From Crocinitomicaceae bacterium (GTDB lineage Bacteria; Bacteroidota; Bacteroidia; Flavobacteriales_D; Crocinitomicaceae), in contig JADJGJ010000001.1 in NCBI GenBank assembly GCA_016708105.1, positions 1 through 64,000 on the forward strand: DNA of 64,000 nt, written 5' to 3'. Position numbers and translations under genes: made by a program. Each line of letters begins with the position of its first letter. The first letter of the stretch is position 1. The notes beneath the pieces are model-generated. The model searched no databases, was not told the DNA's origin, and worked only from the letters and a program-made list of their open reading frames with translations. Shown piece after piece: positions 18,522 through 27,362 of this stretch.

Positions 18522-19907
18522 AGTCGTTCCTTAATAACTCTTCAAAATATTGACATTCAATAATATAATGTTGATAATTAGTGCTTTTTGTGTGATATAA
18601 ATTGCAAGATATTTTAGAAGGAATCTCTAAAATATTTTAGAAAAAAGAAAACAAAAACACCAAAAAAAAACACACCACACCCGGCCCCCGCTTCGGATTT
18701 TATCGATATGCGTCATGAATTGGTTTTGTTATCAAATAAAATGGATTGGAAATATTTTGAAAGAGAATTCTCAGTTCATTATTCAAATCCGGTCAGCCAT
18801 CATGCCAATAAGATTTATGATTGATGTCTTTTGTTAAACCATTTACAATTTGGGAGATGAGACTCTGGCTAAGGCATGGGTGATCAATCCTTACATGCAG
18901 TATTTTTGTGGTGCATCAAACTTTCAACATATTTTCCCATGTGATCCAAGCGCCTGTTCACTTTCCCCAAACCAAAGGGGGGGCCCGGGGGAAAAAAAAA
19001 ATGTTAACGTCAATAAATTCACGGAACAAAAGCAAAAAATCAGACTGTTATCTGATAACTGTTCAAGAAAACAAACCACTTTTCCAAGGGGGGAAAACTG
19101 GCAAAAAAAGTTATTGACAGTGCAATGCCATTGCCAAGAAGGGATTAACCAACGCCAAACGTACACTAGAACAAGAACAACTTGTGCGTGACACGCACAA
19201 TTCACATCACCCTAAAAGAATAAAAAATCAAGAAAGGCAAAATTAAAACTACGCACAATGCAAAAACAACTTCGAGAACTAGAACGTGAGCTTCCACAAG
19301 AAACACCTTTAATAGTTGACTGACACAAACGCGCTTGATAAAAATAAAGTTTACAGTCTTCAAAAACCGTTTAACACTTGTTTTGTTAAAGGAAAGGGGA
19401 AAAAAAAAAAATGTTTTTTTTTTAAAATTGGATTGATGGTGAATCCAAAACATTAGTTCCAGATAGAAAGTTTTTCGGAAATCCGCATGACGGTAACACA
19501 ATAGAACCTCTGCTTAATCAAATAAAAATAATCTAAACTATTTACCAAAGAAATTGTTTATGACAGAGGTGGAAAGGGGAAAAAAAAATAAGGGGGGGAA
19601 AAAATGGAACAACCCCAAAACCTACAAAAACACAACGCCTTATCAAAAATTTACGACCCGAAAAAAATTCCGTCGAAGAGCAGCCATCGAGCCAGTAATA
19701 GGACATCTTAAGACAGATCACAGAATGGAAAATACATGGGGCGAAAGTTCATCAAAAATCAATGCAATGTTCGCAGCCACCGGATGGAATTTAAAGAAAC
19801 TAATGGATAAATTAGTTCGTGATATTTTTGGTGATTTTTCAAATTGGTTCAGAGTCGATTTTTTAATTGTTCGGACTCAAATAAAATTTGGTTGGTAAGG
19901 AACGACT
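18522..19907 (+). mobile_element. degenerate IS5-family insertion sequence (1386 bp)
   Basis: It is bounded by 13-bp perfect inverted repeats, TAGTCGTTCCTTA (18521-18533) and its complement (19896-19908). The flanks carry a 5-bp direct repeat ATTTT (18517-18521 and 19908-19912). The enclosed transposase pieces belong to the IS5 type. Removing the element plus one ATTTT restores a continuous reading frame in the interrupted DUF5615-type gene, which independently fixes the boundaries. The element is probably inactive as written, because its transposase is frameshifted many times. Confidence 0.8.
18640..19898 (+). pseudogene. IS5-family transposase, multiply frameshifted
   Basis: Fragments in shifting frames follow the order of an IS5-type DDE transposase: FIDMRHELVLLSNKMDW (about 18700), NLGDETLAKAWVINPYMQYFCG (about 18850), then QENKPLFQ, INQRQTYTR, KVYSLQKPF and GNTIEPLLNQIK. 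The end is RRRAAIEPVIGHLKTDHRM ... WNLKKLMDKL in one frame to TAA at 19896. Breaks coincide with long runs of G, A or T (near 18980, 19090, 19400, 19580). That suggests either decay or base-calling errors in a multicopy element. The final stop lies inside the right inverted repeat. Confidence 0.8.
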
Positions 19908-20137
19908 ATTTTAATCAATTTCTTGGGTGTTTTGTTCAAAAAGAAGGAATCTCTAAAATCGGCATCTTTCGTGATGACAACAGATTGATTTGAATCCGCA
20001 TAAGGGGGGGGAGATCACCGGGGGAATTTCTAAACGAAGCTATAGTCAAGCCATTTGCACACTAAATTTACAAAAAAATCCGCTACTCAAACTTCTTGGA
20101 TTTCATGAATGGAATGTAGTTTACTAAATCATATACT

Positions 20138-21361
20138 CTATCTCTTCTTTTTCTTGAAACTTGCTTTATCCCCTTCCATCAACTTCTTCCAATCTCTTTC
20201 TTCAGGGTCTTTGAAAGAAATGGTTTCATGATATTCTGACTTTTCAATTTTCAATACTTCAACCGGTTTGGTGATATAAGTTTCAATTTCATTGAGCATG
20301 CTTTTTTCTTCTTTTGCGCAAAATGAAACGGCTTGCCCTTTTTGTTTTCCGCGTCCGGTGCGGCCTATGCGGTGTACATAAGTTTCAGGGTGATCAGGTA
20401 AATCATAGTTGATCACAAAATCAACATGAGGAATATCAATGCCGCGAGCACTCACATCAGTAGCAATTAAAATGCGTAGATCACCGGTTTTAAATCTGGA
20501 AAGCACAGCTTCACGCTCGCGCTGGTCCTTGTCTCCATGAATGGTGTCTGTTTCTATTTGTACTCTTTCCATGGCTGATTTTACTCGCTCTGCGCGCACT
20601 TTGGTGCGTACAAAAACCAACATTTTTTTTGTTGAATTTTCTGTGATCAATCGCTCAAGAAAAAATCTTTTGTCATCCATTTCTATAAAAGCAACCGCAT
20701 GTGCTACATTTTTTGAAACAGGATCTTTGGGTGAAATCTGTATGCGTATTGCACTTGTGTTCACTAATGAGTAGGCAAGTTTTTTTATTTTATCATCAAT
20801 GGTTGCTGAGAAAAAAAGGGTTTGTCTTTTCTTTGGCAAATATTGAATGAGCTGTTCAATGTCTTCATAAAAACCAAGCGCCAGCATGCGGTCGGCTTCA
20901 TCAAGAATTAAAATTTCACACCGGTTTAAATGAATATAACCTTGACTAGAAAGATCAAATAAACGACCCGGTGTTGTCACCAAAATATCAATGCCGTTTT
21001 CTAGCGCAGCAATTTGTTTATCTTGCTCAACACCGCCGTATACGCAAAAGGTGCGAAGTTTTGTGTTTCTGCCCAGTTTGTGAAACACCTCAGTTATTTG
21101 TAGCGCAAGTTCACGCGTTGGAACCATGACAATGCATTTAATTCCTTCAATTTTTTTCTTGCGTAAGAACTGCAACTTGTCAATTACCGGAATTGCGAAT
21201 GCAGCAGTTTTACCCGTACCCGTTTGCGCAATGGCTAATAAGTCTTCTCCTTTTTGAATGTGAGGCAGCGTTTTAAACTGAATGTCGGTTGGTCTTACAA
21301 ATCCCATTGCTGCAAGATTTGTTTTCAGTTCAGATGATATTCTGTATTCGTCAAAGCGCAT
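20138..21361 (-). CDS. DEAD-box RNA helicase (RhlE-type)
   Basis: A 407-residue superfamily 2 helicase with all motifs: Q-motif region GFVRPTDIQ, Walker A AQTGTGKT, PTRELALQI, TPGRL, DEAD (LDEADRML), SAT, and in domain 2 VFVRTK, ATDVSARGIDIPHVDFVINYD and HRIGRTGR. The short basic tail (about 35 residues, ending KKKKR) and core pattern fit the RhlE subgroup, involved in ribosome assembly or RNA turnover. An exact -7 box lies four bases before the ATG, so the transcript is probably leaderless. Confidence 0.92.
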   Translation of the reverse strand: MRFDEYRISSELKTNLAAMGFVRPTDIQFKTLPHIQKGEDLLAIAQTGTGKTAAFAIPVIDKLQFLRKKKIEGIKCIVMVPTRELALQITEVFHKLGRNTKLRTFCVYGGVEQDKQIAALENGIDILVTTPGRLFDLSSQGYIHLNRCEILILDEADRMLALGFYEDIEQLIQYLPKKRQTLFFSATIDDKIKKLAYSLVNTSAIRIQISPKDPVSKNVAHAVAFIEMDDKRFFLERLITENSTKKMLVFVRTKVRAERVKSAMERVQIETDTIHGDKDQREREAVLSRFKTGDLRILIATDVSARGIDIPHVDFVINYDLPDHPETYVHRIGRTGRGKQKGQAVSFCAKEEKSMLNEIETYITKPVEVLKIEKSEYHETISFKDPEERDWKKLMEGDKASFKKKKR

Positions 21362-21365
21362 GGGT

Positions 21366-21373
21366 CAAAGATA
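21366..21373 (-). promoter_or_regulatory. -7 promoter box TATCTTTG, 4 nt before the helicase ATG
   Basis: Exact TAnnTTTG on the minus strand; the spacer to the start codon at 21361 is only ACCC, which predicts a leaderless mRNA. Confidence 0.6.
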
Positions 21374-21602
21374 CGGTGAATTGTGAAAATGGATGATTTA
21401 TTGTTTGAACTGGAGTCATACTTCAGCAATACTGAAAAACTAAAATAGCCATGGAGCAGAGTCTGATTTAACGGCAACACCAAAGTAAAGTGATGCGTAG
21501 AACTTTTGATTACACCATTAATTCATAGCACGTTATCGGCTCTGATAATAAAATAGTTGTACATTTATCAAGAATACCTGAAGGGCTAAATTTTTAACGG
21601 GC

Positions 21603-22685
21603 ATGGAATCAATTTTAGATTATATCGTAAGTGAAAGCTGGACATTTTTCACCATGTTCATCGTCCTCACTTTTGTGCCGGCCATATTATTCATTCATAC
21701 TCCGGTAAAAAATTTAGTTTATCGGCGACTGATTCAAATTGGTGGAGCAATATTTTGCTTTTGCACCTTGATGTATTTGTTATTAAGTCATCATGGTTAT
21801 GCTGTGCAATTTGTGTCAGCCTCAACAAATGGTGAAAAAATTGCACTGATTGAATTACACTTTGAAGGTGACGGTGACGGCGGATCTTATGAAACTTATC
21901 GTTTATACATTGTGGATGCTTTGACAGGTGAGCGAGGTATGAGAACAACAGTTTCATCTTCAACCATGCTTTGTATGTCTGAACAGGGTGTGATTTTTTT
22001 TGAGTGGGGAAAAGCGGTTGAGTATGATTTAAATTCAGGAAATGTTTTACGTGAATGGTCTAAAGAAAAAGGATTTGAAAAATTCCCTGAATTACAAAAT
22101 GGCATTGCTGACATGAATTATCAGACAGGAAACAAGATGTCAAAAAATGAAGCATGGTTGACCATCAAGGCAAATAACGGCCATGAATATTGTTATAATT
22201 TATTGGAAGATATTTTAATTGAGGAACGATTTCCGAAAGTCCAAAATGAATCAGAGATTGATTTTAATGATTACGAAATTCATTTGGGGAATGACTATTA
22301 CAACCGCACGTGGACATTTGATTTCAGAAATAAAACCGGAGACATTAAAACTTTGCACAGAACGGACAAAGAGGGCAGCATTGAATATCCTGATGAATAT
22401 TTATATCCTGAAATTATTGGTGCTTATGAAGATGGAAATTTATTCATCTTGCGAGCTTACACCACGGTGGAAAAAAAATCTGCTTTTTATATTGCGATCA
22501 GTTTCAGTGGTGAAAAATTATGGAAACTAAATCAGGAAGAAATTATTTCTGAAGATAAATGGGGTACTGAGCCATCATCCGGAATAGCCTTTACTTATGA
22601 CCAATTTCTCTACATCACTATTGGCGGCGGCATTGCCTGTGTTGACATGAACACCGGACAACTTGTTTGGAAAAGTATTTTGTAA
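21603..22685 (+). CDS. membrane-anchored hypothetical protein with PQQ-like beta-propeller region
   Basis: A 360-residue protein. Two hydrophobic helices (about 15-31 and 45-63) with a short basic loop between them anchor it. A soluble domain of repeated beta strands follows. Several four-strand units end in Asp-x-x-T/S-G turns (VDALTGERG, YDLNSGNVL, VDMNTGQLVW), as in PQQ-like propellers. The FEGDGDGGSYETY loop could bind calcium. No catalytic motif is seen and the function is unknown. It ends three bases before the convergent metalloprotease gene. Confidence 0.65.
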   Translation: MESILDYIVSESWTFFTMFIVLTFVPAILFIHTPVKNLVYRRLIQIGGAIFCFCTLMYLLLSHHGYAVQFVSASTNGEKIALIELHFEGDGDGGSYETYRLYIVDALTGERGMRTTVSSSTMLCMSEQGVIFFEWGKAVEYDLNSGNVLREWSKEKGFEKFPELQNGIADMNYQTGNKMSKNEAWLTIKANNGHEYCYNLLEDILIEERFPKVQNESEIDFNDYEIHLGNDYYNRTWTFDFRNKTGDIKTLHRTDKEGSIEYPDEYLYPEIIGAYEDGNLFILRAYTTVEKKSAFYIAISFSGEKLWKLNQEEIISEDKWGTEPSSGIAFTYDQFLYITIGGGIACVDMNTGQLVWKSIL

Positions 22686-22688
22686 TGA

Positions 22689-23966
22689 TTAAAGAACAAC
22701 TACTTTTCTCATCTCCAACGCCTCGCCCTGCAATACTGAAATAAAGTAAACTCCCGCAGCTAAAGCATCAATCACAATCTGCTGATCAGTTGTTGTGATA
22801 ATTTGAAGTTGTGATCCGGTTTCAGAATAAATGGTGATGGTTTTTGATTCTGTATTCAGACCTTCAATAATAAAGTTACCTGACGCAGGATTAGGATAAA
22901 TACTGAATGAATGAATCTCGCCGTTTTCAACTCCCAACGCCGGATTTCCGTTAATTAAATCGTAGCGGTAGTTTTCCAGAATCGCACGCATCATATCAAT
23001 TTGACCTAGCGTGAAAGAATTCTGACAAGTTTCAGCAGAATAGTCCATATAATTTTCAACCATATCAGGCAAATCACCTAAAGTTCCAATGTTATCGGTG
23101 CAAGTATTTGATGAGAAATTACAATCTTGATTAGATTGATCAGCAGCGTTTGGTGTATCATCAATTCCATCTTCAGCGGTGCAATCACCATCACCCCAAA
23201 TATGTCTTAAACCTAAGTAATGACCAACTTCATGAACGGTTGTTCTACCTTGTACATCAATTGGGCCACTGCCTGCATCAAGCTCATTGGGATTATTACT
23301 TCCAAACGCCTGATACTGGATTACTACACCATCACTCATGCCATCAGTTGAACCGGCCGGCCAATGAGGTAAATCAGCCGGTGGAGTAGCGTATCCAAGC
23401 AAAAAAGGAATATCAAATAATGACATATCACAAACCCAAATGTTGAGGTATCTTGATTGATCCCAAGGGTCAATGCCACCGTTGGCTGTTGATTTTACTC
23501 CTTCGGCAGGAGTACCGCCAACTCCAAAAAAGGAATTTTGAGCTGTGTAAGTTCTGGTAATACCGGTGGTTGGGTTTCCGTCAGGATCAAACATGGCTAG
23601 TTGAAATTCAATATATGAATCACCCACAATGGTTAAAAAAGTATCACGCGTATTCGTAGTATCTTCATTTAATCTGCGATAGTCTTCATTCAGCCTGGCT
23701 ATTTGGTTAAAAATCACAGAATCATCCAAGTTCTCTTGTGGTGTATTGTAAACAATGTGCACCACAACCGGTATAATATAAACCGTGCTGCGATCTTGTG
23801 AACCGGTTTGTTTTGCCCTGTAAAAGGTTTCGTTTACATTTTCAAGATATCCCGGATGATTGGCATCATAATCAAGAATTGCCTGATGCGTACCGCAATG
23901 ATTATATTGCTGCGCAAGTGAATTCAGTCCGGCACAAAGTGCAATTAACAAAACCGATTTTTTCAT
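22689..23966 (-). CDS. secreted M43-family metalloprotease with T9SS sorting domain
   Basis: A 425-residue zymogen-like protein. The signal peptide (about 1-18) ends SLAQ. A short pro-region with Cys (HCGTHQ) could act as a cysteine switch. The catalytic domain carries HEVGHYLGLRHIWGD (three zinc His and Glu of the HExxHxxGxxH metzincin motif) and a Met-turn region ENYMDYSAETC, as in the pappalysin (M43) family. The C terminus FSIYPNPASGNFIIEG ... AAGVYFISVLQGE ... RKVVVL is a T9SS type A domain. Predicted role: extracellular endopeptidase for nutrient acquisition or processing. Single gene with a TAATTTTA promoter-like stretch upstream. Confidence 0.93.
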   Translation of the reverse strand: MKKSVLLIALCAGLNSLAQQYNHCGTHQAILDYDANHPGYLENVNETFYRAKQTGSQDRSTVYIIPVVVHIVYNTPQENLDDSVIFNQIARLNEDYRRLNEDTTNTRDTFLTIVGDSYIEFQLAMFDPDGNPTTGITRTYTAQNSFFGVGGTPAEGVKSTANGGIDPWDQSRYLNIWVCDMSLFDIPFLLGYATPPADLPHWPAGSTDGMSDGVVIQYQAFGSNNPNELDAGSGPIDVQGRTTVHEVGHYLGLRHIWGDGDCTAEDGIDDTPNAADQSNQDCNFSSNTCTDNIGTLGDLPDMVENYMDYSAETCQNSFTLGQIDMMRAILENYRYDLINGNPALGVENGEIHSFSIYPNPASGNFIIEGLNTESKTITIYSETGSQLQIITTTDQQIVIDALAAGVYFISVLQGEALEMRKVVVL

Positions 23967-24133
23967 AGTGAAGTTTCTTTGGTTCTAAAATTAGACAAGA
24001 TATTTTTTATTTATACGTGATTTACATGAACGGTGTTGGTATACTACTGATGGAATCTTCAGCTCCCCGCCCTATTTATTAATTATTCAAGTTGATTATT
24101 GCTGCGTATTGCATATCTACACCGCGGACTTGC

Positions 24134-24141
24134 TATCTTTA
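24134..24141 (+). promoter_or_regulatory. -7-like box TATCTTTA upstream of uvrC
   Basis: Seven of eight matches to TAnnTTTG, five bases before the ATG at 24147, with TTG at 24109-24111 (22 nt upstream). It supports the 24147 start over an in-frame TTG at 24099. Confidence 0.45.
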
Positions 24142-24146
24142 CATCC

Positions 24147-25946
24147 ATGTCTGATCACTTGAAAGATAAAATAAAAACTTTACCTGATAGTCCCGGGGTG
24201 TATCAATATTTTGATAAAAACGGAACCATCATTTATATTGGTAAAGCCAAAGATTTGAAAAAAAGAGTGACCTCTTATTTTGTGAAAGAACATGATAATG
24301 CAAAGACAACAATTCTGGTCAGAAAAATTGCAGACATTAAATATATTGTTGTTGAAACAGAATTAGATGCTCTGTTGCTTGAAAATAATCTGATTAAAAA
24401 ATATCAACCCAGGTATAATATTCTTTTGAAAGATGATAAAACGTATCCCTGGATTTGTATAAAAAATGAAGAATTTCCACGTGTCTTTTATACACGACGA
24501 GTAATTAAAGATGGCTCAAAATATTTTGGTCCCTATGCCTCAGGAAAAATGATGCACACCTTACTTGATTTAATACGCGATGTTTATCCGCTAAGGAATT
24601 GTACACTGAATCTTTCAAAAAAAAATATTGATCAAAAAAAATATAAAGTTTGTCTTGAATATCATATTGGAAATTGCAAAGGACCATGTATTGGTGAACA
24701 AACCGAAAAGGAGTACGATGATTACATCCATGAAATTAAAAACATTTTACGGGGTAATGTTTCCTCTGTTATCAGTGAACTTAAACAACTGATGAAAAAA
24801 AAATCTGAAGCTTTGTTATTTGAAGACGCTTTGTTGATCAAAGAGAAAATTGAGACGCTTGAGAACTATCATAGCAAGTCTGCTGTCGTGAGTCCGGCAA
24901 TTCACAATGTTGATGTTATCTCAATGGTTGAAGATGAAAACGAGGCGTATGTAAATTATTTAAAAATCAATAACGGAGCCATCATTCAAGGCCATACGGT
25001 TGAGGTAAAGAAGAAATTGGATGAAACGCCGGCAGAAATTATTCCGCTGGTATTAGTTGAAATGCGTGAGCGTTTTGGAGATGAAGCAAAAGAGATTATT
25101 TCAGAAATTGATATAAGCGAGATATTCAAAAATTTGATCATTACAGTGCCTCAACGTGGTGAAAAAAAGTCACTGCTTGAATTGTCACAGCGCAATGCAA
25201 AATTTTTCATGCTTGAAAAACATAAGCAAGAGAAATTAATAGATCCGGAAAGACATACTGAACGCATTCTTTCAACTATTCAAAAAGATTTCAGGTTAAA
25301 AGATTTGCCGTCACACATGGAGTGTTTTGACAATTCAAATTTTCAGGGAACAAATGCGGTGGCGGCATGCGTGGTTTTCAAAAATGGCAAACCTTCAAAA
25401 AAAGATTATCGGCATTTTAATATTAAAACGGTAGAGGGCCCAAATGATTTTGCGTCTATGGAAGAAATTATTTATCGCCGGTATAAACGATTGCTTGAAG
25501 AGAATGCTTCACTGCCTCAACTTATAGTGATTGATGGCGGAAAAGGTCAGTTGAGTGCCGCATTAAAAAGCATTGATGAATTAGGGTTACGAGGCAAAAT
25601 TGCATTGGTGGGTATCGCAAAAAAACTGGAAGAAATATTTTTTCCCGGTGATTCTGTTCCGGTATATATTGACAAACGCTCTGAGTCGTTAAAAGTAATT
25701 CAGCACATGCGTAATGAAGCGCATCGCTTTGGTATTACGCATCACCGAAATAAGCGGAGCAAAGCTGCCATAGGTTCTGAGCTCACTTGGATTGATGGTA
25801 TAGGCGAAAAAACAGCTGAAGAATTGTTACGTCATTTCAAGTCAATCAAACGTATAAGAGGAGCCAATGAAAATGAACTCACCGAAATAATTGGTCAGGC
25901 AAAAGCAAAGTTGGTGATTCAATACTTTCAAAATTCTAGTGGATAA
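24147..25946 (+). CDS. uvrC: excinuclease ABC subunit C (UvrC)
   Basis: A 599-residue nucleotide-excision-repair endonuclease that cuts on both sides of a lesion in the UvrB-DNA complex. The N-terminal GIY-YIG domain reads SPGVYQYFDKNGTIIYIGKA. A UvrB-binding (UVR) helix pair lies around residues 205-240. The C-terminal RNase H-like nuclease includes ECFDNSNFQGTNAVA and VIDGGKGQLSAA. The helix-hairpin-helix end is LTWIDGIGEKTAEELLRHF. Length is normal for the family. The extra 16 residues from the upstream in-frame TTG at 24099 would overlap the promoter. Confidence 0.96.
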   Translation: MSDHLKDKIKTLPDSPGVYQYFDKNGTIIYIGKAKDLKKRVTSYFVKEHDNAKTTILVRKIADIKYIVVETELDALLLENNLIKKYQPRYNILLKDDKTYPWICIKNEEFPRVFYTRRVIKDGSKYFGPYASGKMMHTLLDLIRDVYPLRNCTLNLSKKNIDQKKYKVCLEYHIGNCKGPCIGEQTEKEYDDYIHEIKNILRGNVSSVISELKQLMKKKSEALLFEDALLIKEKIETLENYHSKSAVVSPAIHNVDVISMVEDENEAYVNYLKINNGAIIQGHTVEVKKKLDETPAEIIPLVLVEMRERFGDEAKEIISEIDISEIFKNLIITVPQRGEKKSLLELSQRNAKFFMLEKHKQEKLIDPERHTERILSTIQKDFRLKDLPSHMECFDNSNFQGTNAVAACVVFKNGKPSKKDYRHFNIKTVEGPNDFASMEEIIYRRYKRLLEENASLPQLIVIDGGKGQLSAALKSIDELGLRGKIALVGIAKKLEEIFFPGDSVPVYIDKRSESLKVIQHMRNEAHRFGITHHRNKRSKAAIGSELTWIDGIGEKTAEELLRHFKSIKRIRGANENELTEIIGQAKAKLVIQYFQNSSG

Positions 25947-26241
25947 GTACTGATCTGAAGGTTGAATAATTATTGGTTGACACGATTACTAGAAATGATC
26001 TTTTAGTCGTCGTGCTGATAGGTGCATTCGCAGGCGGCTACTTGCGCCTACGAATACGAGAACGATTGGAAATGTAATTTTTAACCCTCAAAATTCTTGA
26101 AAAAATTATTGTGTAATCTGGATTAATTGTATCTTGGTATGAACAGTGTGTAATGACAATCTGGAATCAACATGTCAATTTATTGAACTAATAATTGACA
26201 ACAGAAATCACAAATATCACACACAAAAAATAACTACATAG
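25947..26241. other. intergenic region with an imperfect hairpin
   Basis: Contains an inverted repeat at 26026-26055 (ATTCGCAGGCG / CGCCTACGAAT, 11 bp with one mismatch, 8-nt loop) about 80 bp after uvrC. It lacks a T-run. No coding frame or RNA gene was recognised. Confidence 0.35.
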
Positions 26242-26514
26242 ATGAAAGATCAGATTGTTAAGTTGATTGAAGTTTGCAATAGAGCATTGAGTAATATAGT
26301 TGTTGAATCAGGCACCGTGCCACGACACAGGGTAAACGCAGAATTATTTGCTCAACTGAGAAGTGGTGCTTTGGCATGTATTTACCAGCACTATGGTGAA
26401 AAGCATCCGTTTTATCTTGAGTTTGAGAACTTCGTAAAAACGCCTGATAAAAGAGATACTGAACGCGCAAAAGGAATTCTTGCTGCAGTAAAATCTGATC
26501 TGGAAAAACAATAA
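26242..26514 (+). CDS. small hypothetical protein
   Basis: A 90-residue soluble, predominantly helical protein (LIEVCNRALSNIVVES at the start, RAKGILAAVKSDLEKQ at the end). The C-terminal 'GILAAVKSDLE' helix resembles the tail of N-terminal sensor domains in some larger Bacteroidota proteins, but I cannot name the family. No signal peptide or membrane segment. It ends at 26514 directly against the convergent gene at 26515. The sense of coding is supported by normal amino-acid composition and an ATG start after an A-rich leader. Confidence 0.5.
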   Translation: MKDQIVKLIEVCNRALSNIVVESGTVPRHRVNAELFAQLRSGALACIYQHYGEKHPFYLEFENFVKTPDKRDTERAKGILAAVKSDLEKQ

Positions 26515-26991
26515 TTATCTTCTTGGAAGAACCGACATCATACCGCTGATAACTGTATTGGTATTGTCAAGCGGAACACTTTCAGTAGGATCTTCATAGC
26601 GTGTATTCATTGATATTAACGCCGGATTTGAAGGATCATACACTACCATGGTATTAGCATACTCCATGGGTGCAGGCTCATCACTTGATGATGTTTCAGG
26701 GTTCATTGCATAACCTTCAGGTACATGCTGTGATTCTGATGAATTGTCTGCTATGTGAGAAATGGAAGCATCTGAAAAATCTGACTTCTCAACAGGGGCA
26801 TGATTAGCAAGTAGCAGTGTTGCAGGCTCACTCTCATTTTCAGATTGAATTGACTCATAAGCCTCAATCATGGAAAATTCAATGCCTTCACGAAAAGATC
26901 CATCTCGTGATGTCAGCTGGTTGACTAGGTCAAGATACCTTGTCAATACCATTGCAGTGAGTAATATGATTCCGATATTCTGAATCTTCAT
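26515..26991 (-). CDS. single-pass membrane hypothetical protein
   Basis: About 158 residues from the ATG at 26991; an upstream in-frame start at 27027 exists but adds a poor N terminus. One hydrophobic helix follows the start (IGIILLTAMVLTRYL). The remainder is a Ser/Glu/Asp/Pro-rich, probably disordered tail exposed outside the membrane, ending SGMMSVLPRR. No domain recognised. The low-complexity composition makes it a weak but plausible gene. Confidence 0.45.
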   Translation of the reverse strand: MKIQNIGIILLTAMVLTRYLDLVNQLTSRDGSFREGIEFSMIEAYESIQSENESEPATLLLANHAPVEKSDFSDASISHIADNSSESQHVPEGYAMNPETSSSDEPAPMEYANTMVVYDPSNPALISMNTRYEDPTESVPLDNTNTVISGMMSVLPRR

Positions 26992-27027
26992 TTTTTTCAA
27001 AAGGGTAACGAAGGTAACAAATTCCAC

Positions 27028-27362
27028 GAAAAATCAAAGGTTTACGCAGATATTTTCTTTACCATTCCCGTGCCATATACAACGTAGCCCAGTGTCTACG
27101 GTTGTCTCCGAAGGATATTAATTTACTCTTATCAATATATGCTCACCTTGTTAAAACGCTTAAAAACAGACTGAAACAATCCAAATGAATACATTATTTG
27201 ATAAACGGCTAAGGCGTAAAGGGTTTTCTTTTTATCTTGTGCTGATAATCAACAGAGGTTTTAAGTATCAATTCATCATAGGCTATCAATTGCATAGGTT
27301 TCAATTTTGTTGAAATCGCTAGCGCAAAATGAATGGCGAATAATTAGAAAAAAGTAGAACAC
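27028..27362. other. 335-bp intergenic region without recognised gene
   Basis: AT-rich. It contains a 42-codon frame at 27185-27313 without a convincing start context or composition. No tRNA, hairpin terminator or exact -7 promoter box was found. The promoter of the deiminase-like gene should lie here but is not evident. Confidence 0.3.

Larger units (their letters stand above)
18372..20105 (-). pseudogene. DUF5615 (PIN-like) toxin-type gene split by an IS element
   Basis: On the minus strand, 20002 down to 19908 reads ADSNQSVVITKDADF-RDSFFLNKTPKKLIK. After removing the IS and one copy of ATTTT, the same frame continues at 18521 with INLGNVSNDTLLKIF, runs through LEIDIDRITI, and stops at TAA (18374-18372). 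This is the C-terminal half of a DUF5615 PIN-like protein (ITKDADF, PKKLI, GNxSN motifs), a toxin-like nuclease family usually paired with DUF433. Upstream (20003-20105) the N-terminal half is only recognisable in mixed frames, broken at G-runs. No DUF433 partner is visible. Family assignment is by motif reading; loss of function is clear. Confidence 0.7.

Noticed and set aside
18850..19501. Several short frames inside the IS region on both strands
   Set aside because: They are pieces of one frameshifted transposase or its complement, not separate genes.
26026..26055. Rho-independent terminator or small RNA after uvrC
   Set aside because: The hairpin has a mismatch and no T-run; there is no promoter box upstream, so neither call can be supported.
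27185..27313. 42-codon frame in the gap before the deiminase-like gene
   Set aside because: Too short, poor start context, no promoter or similarity.
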